This document shows, in pieces, positions 1 to 7,126 of a DNA stretch of 9,401 nt. The stretch comes from Pseudomonas sp. (GTDB lineage Bacteria > Pseudomonadota > Gammaproteobacteria > Pseudomonadales > Pseudomonadaceae), in assembly GCA_029240955.1 (NCBI GenBank), contig JARDZH010000037.1:1-9401 (forward strand), written 5' to 3'. How positions within the stretch are numbered: the first letter of the stretch is position 1; each line of letters starts with the position of its first letter. A program made the position numbers and the translations under genes. The notes below the pieces were generated by a model, which saw nothing but the letters and a program-made list of their open reading frames with translations, was not told the DNA's origin and did no database searches.

Positions 1-389
1 GGGGAATTCCACTGGATGTCGAAGAAGTCCGCGTAAGGGCTGCGGCGTCCCCATTCCAGCAGGTCCAGCCACCAGGGATTGTCGGCACCGCCGACTGCCA
101 TGTGGTTGGACACGATGTCCAGAATCAGCCCCATGCCGTGTTCGCGCAGGGCCGCGACCAGCCGGCGCAGTGCCGGCTCGCCGCCGAGTTCCGGGTTGAT
201 GATGGTCGGGTCGACGACGTCGTAGCCGTGCATGGAGCCTGCGCGCGCTTTGAGCAGCGGCGAGGCGTACAGATGGCTGATCCCCAGTTTTGCGAAGTAC
301 GGCACCAGAGGAACAGCGTCGTCGAGGGTGAAATCTTTATGGAATTGCAGGCGTTGGGTGGCACGTAACGTTTGTACAGGGGGATTCAT
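1..389 (-). CDS. treY: Malto-oligosyltrehalose synthase TreY, N-terminal part (cut by window edge)
   Basis: Only the first 129 residues are present, from the ATG at 387-389 to the window edge. Family members usually run to some 700-930 residues. TreY (GH13) isomerises the reducing-end alpha-1,4 bond of a maltodextrin to an alpha,alpha-1,1 bond, giving maltooligosyl-trehalose for TreZ. What is seen: the N-terminal barrel sequence with YASPLLKARAGSMHGYDVVD (41-60), then INPELGGE (64-71) and the GH13 region I motif DIVSNHMA (91-98), where TreY proteins I know usually have DIVPNHMA. Start choice: the ATG overlaps the malQ stop as ATGA (386-389), and GGAG at 398-401 lies 8 nt upstream. The overlap suggests coupling to malQ translation. 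It is last in the visible operon; in related genomes glgX often follows further downstream, which cannot be seen here. Identity is secure despite truncation. Confidence 0.95.
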   Translation of the reverse strand, partial: MNPPVQTLRATQRLQFHKDFTLDDAVPLVPYFAKLGISHLYASPLLKARAGSMHGYDVVDPTIINPELGGEPALRRLVAALREHGMGLILDIVSNHMAVGGADNPWWLDLLEWGRRSPYADFFDIQWNS

Positions 390-2464
390 CGATCACGCTC
401 CGCAGCTTGTAGCCGGGATTGGGAGAGCAGCTCCAGTCGTCGCGCGGCATCTTCATGGTCTAGTAGGGTTGAACTGTCTGCGGGCAACCGCCGACGCCAG
501 TTGGGGTGGCTGTCGATGGTGCCCGGAAGGTTGGCCTGTTCCTGCACGCCGAGGGCGTCTTCGAGGGGCAGCAGCACCAGCGGGGCGCGTGTGTGGCCCA
601 AGTAACGGATGCTGGCATCGATGATCTGCTCGCTGTCTTCGCTCTCGGGCTCAAGGCCGTCGGTGTTCTGGCTCAGCGCCTTGCGCAGTCCGGCGAGCTC
701 GCGAGCGCGCTCCCCGCGCCATTTGCGTTCCGCTTCCTCATCGATCTGGCCCAGGCGCGCGTTCCACTCGATGTCCAACTCGCTGAGCCAGCCTGCAAGC
801 GTCGGCAGGTCGTGGGTGCTAGTGGTCGCCAAGGCGTCATCGGCCCAGTCGAGGATCGGCTTGAACTGCCCGTTGTCCTGCTCGAACAGCAGCACTTGCA
901 TGCCGAGAATGTTGCGCTCGGACAGTTTCTCGTGGAGACCTTCGGGAACCGTGCCGAGGTCTTCGCCCAGCACGATCGCCTTGTGACGCCAGGACTCTAG
1001 GCTCAGCAGGCGCAACATGTCGTCCAGCGGATAGTTGAGGTAGGCGCCTTCGCTCGGCGGCGAGCCAAGTGGCACCACCCATAGGCGTTGCAGACCCATC
1101 ACGTGATCGATTCGCAGGCCGCCCGCGTGTGCAAAGTTGGCGCGCAGCATCTCGATGAACGCGCGGAAGCCATTGCGCTTGAGGCCGTCGGGCGAGAACG
1201 CCGAAATGCCCCAGCTTTGGCCAGCGCGGTTGAGGATGTCCGGCGGAGCACCCACCGTAAGCGCGGACAACAGCTCGTCCTGACGACTCCACGCCTGGCT
1301 GCCGGCACCGTCGGCACCTACCGCCAGGTCGGCGATGACGCCAATCCGCATGCCGCTGGCCCGGGCCGCGACCTGCACGCGCTCCAGGCCCCGCGCGATC
1401 AGCCACTGCACGAAGGCGTGGAAGCCGATCAGGTCGCTGTGAGCAGCGGCGAACTCGCGAATCGCATCACTGCGAGGGTCTTTCAGTTCATCCGGCCATT
1501 CGTGCCAGTTGTCGCTGATGCCCATGGTCCCGCTTTCGGCACGCAGCGCCTCGAACCGGCAGTGGTTCTCCAGCGCTTCGCCGCCGTTGTGCCGAAAGCT
1601 GCTGAAGTCTTCGGCCAAGGGATGGCCGCCTGCATTGAACGCGTCATACAGATTGTGCAAAACCTTCCATTTGGCTGCCGCTGCGGCCGGCCAGTCGACC
1701 AGCTCCAGCTGCTCCAGACGCTTGAGTTCGTCGGCCATGCCAGCGTCTTCGATCGCCTGACGCCAGGCGCGCTCGCCCAGGATGCTGCCCGGCGATGCGT
1801 AAAGCCCGTTGAGGAACAAGCGGCTCGATGGCGAGTAGGGGCTGTAGCGCGTAGGGTCGTTGGCAAACATGGCATGAATGGGGCTGATGCCAAGCGCATC
1901 GGCGCCACGCTCGCCAGCGGCACGCACCAGATTCTCCAGTGCCTGAGCATCGCCAAAGCCGCCGTCACCCTCACGGCGCAAGCTGTACAGTTGCGCAGTC
2001 AGGCCCCAGGCGTGCGGACGTGTCGAATCGGTCGCCATTGCCACGCTGTAGCAGCTTTTGGGCGCTACGGCGATGGTCAGGTGCTGACCGTCGATTTCCA
2101 GTTGCTGATAGCCGACCGGCGCGAGTGCCGGGAGCTGGGCATTGGCCGTCAGGCGGGCGTCCAGCGAGGCGCCGTCTTCCAGATGCAGAATGAACGGCGT
2201 GCCGGGGGCGAACCAGGCCGAAAGGTCGAGGTTTTGCCCTTCGTCCACGGTCAGCAGCGGCGGAGCACTCGTGCCGTGACGCGCGTTGTTCAGTTTGCTG
2301 AGGCTGGCGTCGATGGCTTCACTGCCGTCTGCCGGATAACCGAGGGCTTCGAGCACCTTGCGCAGAACATCAGGGCTGACGGTCTGAGGTCGTGCATTGG
2401 CATCCACCCACTGCACCGACACGCCGACTTCCGTCGCCAGCCGTTCCAATTGCTCATTACTCAT
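386..2464 (-). CDS. malQ: 4-alpha-glucanotransferase (amylomaltase) MalQ
   Basis: This GH77 enzyme transfers alpha-1,4-glucan segments between maltodextrins and releases glucose. It acts in the cytoplasm, here probably to trim or lengthen chains used by GlgA and TreY. It has 692 residues, the usual size for the enterobacterial-type MalQ with an N-terminal extension domain. Catalytic motifs are intact: RIDHVMGL (451-458) with nucleophile D453, GEDLGTVP (500-507) with acid/base E501, and STHDLPT (549-555) with stabilising D552; these correspond to E. coli D448, E496 and D548. Also visible are the substrate-loop stretch RYSPYSPSSR (206-215) and AWGLTAQLYSLR (152-163). An in-frame ATG seven codons further upstream exists (2485), but the ATG at 2462-2464 is preferred. 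GGAG at 2472-2475 sits 7 nt upstream of it, and this ATG overlaps the treZ stop in ATGAGTAA, a typical coupling arrangement. Its own stop overlaps the treY start by 4 bp. Confidence 0.97.
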   Translation of the reverse strand: MSNEQLERLATEVGVSVQWVDANARPQTVSPDVLRKVLEALGYPADGSEAIDASLSKLNNARHGTSAPPLLTVDEGQNLDLSAWFAPGTPFILHLEDGASLDARLTANAQLPALAPVGYQQLEIDGQHLTIAVAPKSCYSVAMATDSTRPHAWGLTAQLYSLRREGDGGFGDAQALENLVRAAGERGADALGISPIHAMFANDPTRYSPYSPSSRLFLNGLYASPGSILGERAWRQAIEDAGMADELKRLEQLELVDWPAAAAAKWKVLHNLYDAFNAGGHPLAEDFSSFRHNGGEALENHCRFEALRAESGTMGISDNWHEWPDELKDPRSDAIREFAAAHSDLIGFHAFVQWLIARGLERVQVAARASGMRIGVIADLAVGADGAGSQAWSRQDELLSALTVGAPPDILNRAGQSWGISAFSPDGLKRNGFRAFIEMLRANFAHAGGLRIDHVMGLQRLWVVPLGSPPSEGAYLNYPLDDMLRLLSLESWRHKAIVLGEDLGTVPEGLHEKLSERNILGMQVLLFEQDNGQFKPILDWADDALATTSTHDLPTLAGWLSELDIEWNARLGQIDEEAERKWRGERARELAGLRKALSQNTDGLEPESEDSEQIIDASIRYLGHTRAPLVLLPLEDALGVQEQANLPGTIDSHPNWRRRLPADSSTLLDHEDAARRLELLSQSRLQAAERDR

Positions 2465-4268
2465 CCCGCTTCTCCACAACATCACTGGCTGTCAGGCTGA
2501 CAATTGCCGTGTAGGGATTGAGAGTGCCTTGTCGCGAAAGTTCGGTCGCATTGGGCTGAGTGGCAAACAGCAGTATTGCGCCGTCCCATTGCGGGGCGGA
2601 AACCGCCTGCGTGCCGAGGTTAAAATCGATGCGCAACACGCTGCCATCGCCCATGCGCCACTGCGCAGTGACCGCGCCGTCGCCCAGTACATCCGCGCCC
2701 AGCGCCTCGGCGCCGTTCAGACGTGGAATGATCTCGCGGTGACGCAAAGCCAGCAGCTCTCGATAGAGTTCCAGCCAGCTGCGGTGGTCCTGACCCACGT
2801 CGGTTTCGAGCGCCAGCGCGTCGAGGGACGGGCGCGAGGCTTCGAACGTCTTGAGGTCGTTGGGGTCGGGAATCGTCTCGCGGCGTTTTTCATCGGCAAA
2901 GGCAGCGAAATCCGCGAATTCGCTGCGACGCCCTTCGCGCACCGCATCCGCCAGCTCGCCGTGATGGCTGGTGAAGAACAGAAAGGGTTCACTGGCGGCC
3001 CATTCGTCACCCATGAACATCAGCGGAATCATGGGCGAGAGCAGCAGCAGGGCGGTTGCCGCCCGAAGCGCCGAGGGTGGGCTCAGCGCAGGCAGACGCT
3101 CGCCAAACGCACGGTTGCCGATCTGGTCGTGGTTCTGCAGGAACAGCACGAACGCGCTGGGCGGCAGATGCCCGCTCGGTTCACCACGCGCGTGACCATG
3201 GCGGGTGGATTCGCCCTGGTAGACGAAGCCCTGACTCAACAGCCGCGCCAGCTTCTGCGTCGGCTCCTGGGCAAAGTCCGAGTAGTACGCGTCGGTTTCG
3301 CCGGTCAGCAGCACGTGCAGGGTGTTGTGGCCGTCGTCATTCCACTGGGCGTCGAAGCCTTTCTGCAGCAAATGCGCCTGATTGAACTCGTTTTCGAGGT
3401 TCAGCCAGACATGACGGCCGGGCTCGATTCGCTCGCGAACGCGCTCGGCAAATTCAGGCAGGAAGGTTTCGTCGCGGATGGCGTGAACGGCGTCCATGCG
3501 CAGCCCGTCGAACCGGTACTCCAGCAGCCACATCAAGGCGTTGTCGATGAAATAGCTGCGCACTTCATCGCGGCGGAAGTCGATGGCATCGCCCCACGGC
3601 GTGTGCAGGTCACTGCGAAAGAAGCCTTTCGCATAGCGGCCCAAGTAGTTGCCGTCAGGCCCGAAGTGGTTGTAGACCACGTCGAGTATCACGCACAGCC
3701 CGAGGCCATGCGCGGTGTCGATCAAATGCTTGAGCTGCTCGGGCGTGCCGTAGGAAGACTGGGGTGCATACGGCAGGACGCCGTCGTAACCCCAGTTGCG
3801 GTCGCCGGGGAACTGGGCCAGCGGCATGAGTTCGACCGCTGTGACACCCAGATCGACCAGACGCTGCAAGTGCTTTTCGACCTCGGCATAGCCACCCAAC
3901 GAGCCGACATGCAACTCGTAGATGACTGCTTCATGCCAGGGGCGGCCCTGCCATCCGGCGTTCTGCCACGGGTAGGCGAGGGGATCGACGACGATGCTGT
4001 GGGAGTGGACCCCATCGACCTGCGCGCGGGACGCCGGGTCCGGCACTTCCAGTTCACCGTCGATGTTGAAACGATACCGAGTGCCCGCCGGGCACTTGGC
4101 TTCAAGCTCGAACCAGCCATCCTGCTGCGGGAGCATGGCCAGTGACTGGCCATCCTCCAGTTCGACACTTACGTAGTAGGCATCCGGCGCCCATAGGGCA
4201 AACCGGGTGTGATCAGGGTCCAACAGAACCGCGCCGTGGCGCCAGGTTTCTTCATTACGCTGCGGCAT
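2457..4268 (-). CDS. treZ: Malto-oligosyltrehalose trehalohydrolase TreZ
   Basis: TreZ (GH13) hydrolyses the alpha-1,4 bond next to the trehalose end of maltooligosyl-trehalose, releasing trehalose; it is the partner of TreY in the cytoplasm. The protein has 603 residues, normal for the family. Residues about 10-95 form a CBM48/E-set domain (RFALWAPDAYYVSVEL, 22-37). The barrel then shows DVVYNHFGPDGNYLG (196-210), the nucleophile region FDGLRMDAVHAIRD (253-266) with D259, LENE (291-294) with acid/base E292, and LQNHDQIGNRAFGERL (377-392) with D381. These align with the Sulfolobus TreZ triad. The combination GPDGNYLG plus LENE separates it from the branching enzyme GlgB and from the debranching enzyme GlgX. 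Start: the ATG at 4266-4268 has AAGGGG 7 nt upstream (4276-4281) and lies 18 bp after the glgA stop. The 3' end overlaps malQ by 8 bp. Confidence 0.97.
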   Translation of the reverse strand: MPQRNEETWRHGAVLLDPDHTRFALWAPDAYYVSVELEDGQSLAMLPQQDGWFELEAKCPAGTRYRFNIDGELEVPDPASRAQVDGVHSHSIVVDPLAYPWQNAGWQGRPWHEAVIYELHVGSLGGYAEVEKHLQRLVDLGVTAVELMPLAQFPGDRNWGYDGVLPYAPQSSYGTPEQLKHLIDTAHGLGLCVILDVVYNHFGPDGNYLGRYAKGFFRSDLHTPWGDAIDFRRDEVRSYFIDNALMWLLEYRFDGLRMDAVHAIRDETFLPEFAERVRERIEPGRHVWLNLENEFNQAHLLQKGFDAQWNDDGHNTLHVLLTGETDAYYSDFAQEPTQKLARLLSQGFVYQGESTRHGHARGEPSGHLPPSAFVLFLQNHDQIGNRAFGERLPALSPPSALRAATALLLLSPMIPLMFMGDEWAASEPFLFFTSHHGELADAVREGRRSEFADFAAFADEKRRETIPDPNDLKTFEASRPSLDALALETDVGQDHRSWLELYRELLALRHREIIPRLNGAEALGADVLGDGAVTAQWRMGDGSVLRIDFNLGTQAVSAPQWDGAILLFATQPNATELSRQGTLNPYTAIVSLTASDVVEKRDE

Positions 4269-4286
4269 CCATAAACCCCTTAGTCC

Positions 4287-5879
4287 TCAGTAGTGAATAG
4301 AAACGCTCGTGTTCTTCTTCAGCAGGTCTTGATACAGGTCTGCGTAAGGTTCTACTGCCTGATGCCAGTTGAAGGGCGCGGCCATGGCGCGGCAGCGCAT
4401 GGCGTTGAGCAGTTCCGGATGGGCATAGACCTGGAACGCGCGGTTCAAGGCCTCGGTGTAGCTTTCGACGGTCGACTCGTTGAACAGAAAGCCTGTAACG
4501 CCGTCTTCGATGGTGTCGGCCAGGCCGCCGGTGTTGCGCGCGACAGGCAGCGAACCGAAGCGCTGGGCGTACATCTGGCTCAGGCCGCAAGGCTCGTAAC
4601 GCGACGGCATCAACAGGAAATCACTGCCGGCGAACATGCGGCGTGCGTCGGTTTCGTTGAAGCCGACACGTACGCTGACACGGCCAGGGAAGCGTGCTGC
4701 AAGGGCGCGCATGGCGTCCTCTTCTTCCGGCTCGCCACGGCCAATGATCGCGATCTGCCCGCCTTTGTTGACGATGTGCTCGGCAACGCCGATGGTCAGG
4801 TCCAGGCCTTTCTGATAGACCAGGCGCGAAACCACGGCGAACAGCGGCCCGCTGGACGGCTCAAGCTCGAACAGTTCACGCACGTAGTCAGCGTTGATTT
4901 CCTTGCGCAGCCATTCGTTGGGCGCGAAGTGGCAGATCAGGTGCTCGTCGGTGGAAGCGTCCCAGCTGGCGTCGATGCCGTTGGGGATGCCGCTGAGCTT
5001 GCCTTGCTCGGCCTTGCTCTGCAGGAAGCCTTCCAGACCGCAACCAAAGTCAGGGGTGGTGATTTCCTTGGCGTAGGTGGCGCTTACCGTCGTGATATGA
5101 CTCGAATACGCCATGCCCGCTTTGATGAACGAGAGCTTGCCGTAGATCTCCATGCCGTCTGGCGTCAAGGCTTCTTCCGGGATCCCCAGCTCCACGCTCG
5201 AGGCAGGGCTGACAGTGCCCTGATACGCCAGGTTGTGGATGGTGAAGATGCTCGGCGTGGTCTGTCCGCGCCAGCGCATGTAGGCAGGCGCCAGGCCCGC
5301 TGGCCAGTCATGGGCGTGCACCAGCTCGGGGCACCACTGACTTTTCACGGCGCCAGCGGCGAAATCGGCCGCCGCCAGACCCAGGCGGGCGAAGCGGATG
5401 TGGTTGTCAGACCAGTCGCGACCGTTGAGGTCGGCGTAGGGCGTGCCTTCGCGTTCATACAACTCGGGGCAGATCAGAACATAGATCACCAGACCGTCTT
5501 TCATGTCCATGCGGCCGATCTTGCAGGACGGCAGCGCGGCGTAACCGCCCAGTTCACTGATGATGTGAATCGGGTTGCCGCTGTTGAGCACTTGTGGGTA
5601 ACCGGGAATCAGCACGCGTACGTCGTGCAGATGACGCATGGCGCGCGGAAGGGCCGCAGAAACATCACCCAGACCGCCGGTCTTGACCAGATCCGCCAGT
5701 TCGGATGTCACGAACAGCACCTTGCGGCGGTTGACCTGAGACATGGTGGGCTGAAGCGTCGAAGGCGGAACCTGCAACAGTGGAACCTTCGTAGACCCAA
5801 AGACCGGCAGATGAGTCAGCTCGCTGGCCGTCTGATTAAAACTCTCTCCCTGCTGGGTTTTGACAGCGGCGCTAATCAT
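4287..5879 (-). CDS. glgA: Glycogen synthase GlgA (GT5 family)
   Basis: GlgA transfers glucose from a nucleotide sugar (ADP-glucose in the characterised bacterial enzymes) to the non-reducing end of alpha-1,4-glucan. It has 530 residues from the chosen start. The GT-B fold is seen from KVLFVTSELADLVKTGGLGDV (53-73), containing the KTGGL donor-binding loop with K66 (E. coli K15). It continues with HAHDWPAG (188-195, H190), SRLVYQKGLDL (351-361, R352 and K357), SRYEPCGLSQMYAQRFG (426-442, catalytic-region E429) and RNTGGLADT (448-456). Start: the ATG at 5877-5879 has GGGAG at 5886-5890, 6 nt away. A TTG 12 codons upstream (5915) has no comparable ribosome-binding site, and the internal Met46 has none either. 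The resulting leader of about 50 residues before the Rossmann fold is longer than in E. coli GlgA (477 residues). It is first gene of the visible operon. No glgC lies in the window, so the source of ADP-glucose is not shown. Confidence 0.97.
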   Translation of the reverse strand: MISAAVKTQQGESFNQTASELTHLPVFGSTKVPLLQVPPSTLQPTMSQVNRRKVLFVTSELADLVKTGGLGDVSAALPRAMRHLHDVRVLIPGYPQVLNSGNPIHIISELGGYAALPSCKIGRMDMKDGLVIYVLICPELYEREGTPYADLNGRDWSDNHIRFARLGLAAADFAAGAVKSQWCPELVHAHDWPAGLAPAYMRWRGQTTPSIFTIHNLAYQGTVSPASSVELGIPEEALTPDGMEIYGKLSFIKAGMAYSSHITTVSATYAKEITTPDFGCGLEGFLQSKAEQGKLSGIPNGIDASWDASTDEHLICHFAPNEWLRKEINADYVRELFELEPSSGPLFAVVSRLVYQKGLDLTIGVAEHIVNKGGQIAIIGRGEPEEEDAMRALAARFPGRVSVRVGFNETDARRMFAGSDFLLMPSRYEPCGLSQMYAQRFGSLPVARNTGGLADTIEDGVTGFLFNESTVESYTEALNRAFQVYAHPELLNAMRCRAMAAPFNWHQAVEPYADLYQDLLKKNTSVSIHY

Positions 5880-5929
5880 CGATTTCTCCCATACAAAACT
5901 GTGTTGGTGCGTCAATTGATTTTCTTATT

Positions 5930-5946
5930 GGCCATTTCCTATGGCC
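5930..5946 (-). repeat. Short inverted repeat in the glgA leader
   Basis: GGCCAT and ATGGCC form perfect 6-bp arms around a 5-nt loop. In the glgA transcript this would sit about 51-67 nt upstream of the start codon, if transcription begins further upstream. It is not followed by a T-run, so it is not a terminator. It could be a 5' UTR hairpin or a protein-binding site. The structure is certain as a repeat; any function is inference. Confidence 0.5.
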
Positions 5947-6226
5947 GGGTCACTACCCAAGCGCTACGCAAGATCAATACCGGAGTGAAGGATGCGCAGC
6001 GAATGAAGTGACGCGAAAAAGCCAAATGCAGGTGTCCAGCCAACAGCATAGGCGCTCTAAGCAGATGACCTACCCGTTCTGGAGAAGTTTCGACTTTTTA
6101 ATGGCGAATTGTCTGGCACGTGATTCGGAAGCGAGAGCGGTGTCGGAATATCGACCCAAAGCGGCCCTGTTTGGGCGTGCAAACTGCGAATTTAGCGTCC
6201 TGAAACAATCGGATAGCCGGTCGTCA

Positions 6227-6241
6227 GATTGTCGGACAATC
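6227..6241. promoter_or_regulatory. 15-bp perfect palindrome, candidate GntR/FadR-type operator
   Basis: GATTGTC-G-GACAATC is a perfect inverted repeat with a single central base. The core TTGTCGGACAA fits the general operator form of GntR regulators of the FadR subfamily (GT...AC half-sites, TNGTNNNACNA). A further ACAATC at 6205-6210 can pair with the GATTGT arm, giving a third half-site. It lies 257 bp before the GNAT gene and about 350 bp before glgA, so the target is not obvious. The palindrome is directly visible; the regulator class is an inference from operator form, and no regulator gene is in the window. Confidence 0.4.
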
Positions 6242-6392
6242 CTCTGAAGTGCCTGTGACTACTGGCCGAAACGAGGCTCATCCGGGCGCCTCAATACAGT
6301 TCGCACGGAGCGTCGTGCCTTTTCATGGTGCGGCAACATAGTGCGGCGGGCAGTGATCCAGAGGTGCGCGTCGAAAAATCACTCAACTGTAC

Positions 6393-6423
6393 TGGCACAT
6401 TTATCGCCCGGGCGCGATAGAAT
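6393..6423 (+). promoter_or_regulatory. Candidate promoter upstream of the GNAT gene (sigma-54-like, or sigma-70 -10)
   Basis: TGGCACATTTATCGCC (6393-6408) matches the sigma-54 pattern TGGCACGN4TTGCW well. The invariant GG (6394-6395) and GC (6406-6407) have exactly the required spacing; the mismatches are A for G at 6399, C for T at 6405 and C for W at 6408. Just downstream, TAGAAT at 6418-6423 is a 5/6 match to a sigma-70 -10 box, but the sequence 17 bp upstream of it is a poor -35 box. The two readings are mutually exclusive alternatives. An inverted repeat TATCGC/GCGATA (6402-6419) overlaps both. The GNAT start codon is 90 bp downstream of the sigma-54-like -12 element. Confidence 0.3.
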
Positions 6424-6497
6424 CGTCGCCCCGGTCGCCAGGCGCTGATCCGGGACCGCAAGCATCAATTCGTATCGAAGCGTTAAAGAGGTTGGCA

Positions 6498-6989
6498 ATG
6501 GAATCCCCAGAGGTACTGGTACTGCAGGCGAGTTACACCAATCCGGTGCATGCAGAAGCGATTGGATTCGTTCTGAATGAATACGCGCTGGACGCAATGG
6601 GTGGTGGAGTGCCGATTTCCGCCGACACGCGCGAGCAACTGGCCATTGAACTGGGCAAGCGCCCTCATGCCTTCAGCGTGCTGGCATTCATCGCGGGTGA
6701 GCCTGTCGGCCTGGTCAACTGTTTCGAAGGATTCTCGACGTTTGCCTGTCGACCCTTGGTGAACATTCACGACGTGGTCGTGATTTCGAAATACCGGGGG
6801 CTGGGCATCAGTCAGAAGATGCTGACCAAGGTCGAGGAAATCGCCCGTCAGCGCGGGTGCTGCAAGCTGACCCTCGAAGTGCTGGAAGGCAACGAGGTGG
6901 CGCAGGGTGCTTATCGCAAACTGGGTTTTGACAACTATCAGCTTGACCCTGCCATGGGACGGGCTATGTTCTGGCAGAAGGGGCTGTGA
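6498..6989 (+). CDS. GNAT-family N-acetyltransferase
   Basis: The 163-residue protein is a single GNAT domain, the usual size. These enzymes transfer an acetyl group from acetyl-CoA to an amine of a small molecule or protein; the substrate here is unknown. Motif A is seen as VNIHDVVVISKYRGLGISQKM (88-108), with the acetyl-CoA pyrophosphate loop R100-G101-L102-G103-I104. It is followed by the helix to about 117 and the strand CKLTLEVLEGNEVAQGAYRKLGF (122-144), where N132, A135, Y139 and the GF at 143-144 are the typical motif B features. Start: the ATG at 6498 has AGAGG (6487-6491) 6 nt upstream; a TTG two codons earlier is less likely. It is a single transcription unit, convergent with the small gene at 7127-7300. 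No partner gene hints at the substrate. Confidence 0.9.
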   Translation: MESPEVLVLQASYTNPVHAEAIGFVLNEYALDAMGGGVPISADTREQLAIELGKRPHAFSVLAFIAGEPVGLVNCFEGFSTFACRPLVNIHDVVVISKYRGLGISQKMLTKVEEIARQRGCCKLTLEVLEGNEVAQGAYRKLGFDNYQLDPAMGRAMFWQKGL

Positions 6990-7015
6990 TCCGGCGGTGA
7001 TCTGAGGGCTGCTGA

Positions 7016-7041
7016 ACGGCGCATCATGCAGATGGCGCCGT
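7016..7041. repeat. Imperfect hairpin downstream of the GNAT gene
   Basis: ACGGCGC (7016-7022) pairs with GCGCCGT (7035-7041), and the stem can be continued by ATC/GAT past one bulged G around a 5-nt loop. It begins 27 nt after the GNAT stop codon. No T-run follows, so it is not a classical rho-independent terminator; it could still protect the 3' end of the mRNA or slow polymerase. The repeat is seen; the role is inferred. Confidence 0.4.
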
Positions 7042-7069
7042 GGCATCCTGACGAGGCATCGCGGGATTG

Positions 7070-7093
7070 GGCAAGCCTGAGGTCAGGCTTGCC
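7070..7093. repeat. 24-bp perfect palindrome between convergent genes, possible bidirectional terminator
   Basis: GGCAAGCCTGA (7070-7080) and TCAGGCTTGCC (7083-7093) are perfect 11-bp arms around GG. As RNA this gives a 10-bp GC-rich stem with an AGGT loop on either strand. It lies 81 nt after the GNAT stop and 34 nt after the stop of the small minus-strand gene, so it would sit at the 3' end of both transcripts. Neither side carries a T-run, which weakens the terminator reading. A repeated-family (REP-like) element or a protein-binding site are alternatives that only a genome-wide search can separate. Confidence 0.55.
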
Positions 7094-7126
7094 GCAAGGC
7101 GATTTCAGGAGAAGTCGAAGAGGGAA

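Larger units (their letters stand above)
5880..6497. other. Divergent intergenic region between glgA and the GNAT gene
   Basis: This stretch of 618 bp separates two outward-facing genes and must hold the promoters of both. I see no convincing gene. The only open frame of note (GTG at 6008 to 6247, 79 codons) has no ribosome-binding site, no recognisable domain and codon use (TTA, ATA, AGG, AGA) unlike the neighbouring genes. Elements that stand out are listed separately: the hairpin at 5930-5946, the palindrome at 6227-6241 and the promoter candidate at 6393-6423. No clear sigma-70 promoter for glgA could be picked out by eye. The DNA is visibly less GC-rich than the flanking genes. Confidence 0.8.

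Noticed and set aside
2397..6011. Very long plus-strand open frames opposite treZ and glgA (570-580 codons)
   Set aside because: They are antisense shadows of GC-rich genes: the minus-strand proteins carry complete catalytic motifs, while the plus-strand translations show no domain.
6083..6099. AAGT-TTCG-ACTT mini-hairpin with a following T-run
   Set aside because: A 4-bp AT-rich stem is too weak to call a terminator, and there is no upstream gene for it to end.
6114..6129. Second sigma-54-like site, TGGCACG followed by TCGG
   Set aside because: The -24 part is perfect, but the required GC of the -12 element is GG and no gene begins shortly downstream.
6008..6247. Open frame of 79 codons starting with GTG in the glgA-GNAT gap
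   Set aside because: No Shine-Dalgarno sequence, rare codons unlike the neighbours, no recognisable domain, and the 6227-6241 palindrome lies across its 3' end.
6303..6323. Possible terminator: GCACG/CGTGC hairpin followed by CTTTT
   Set aside because: The stem is only 5-6 bp with a short T-run, and no gene ends just upstream on the plus strand.
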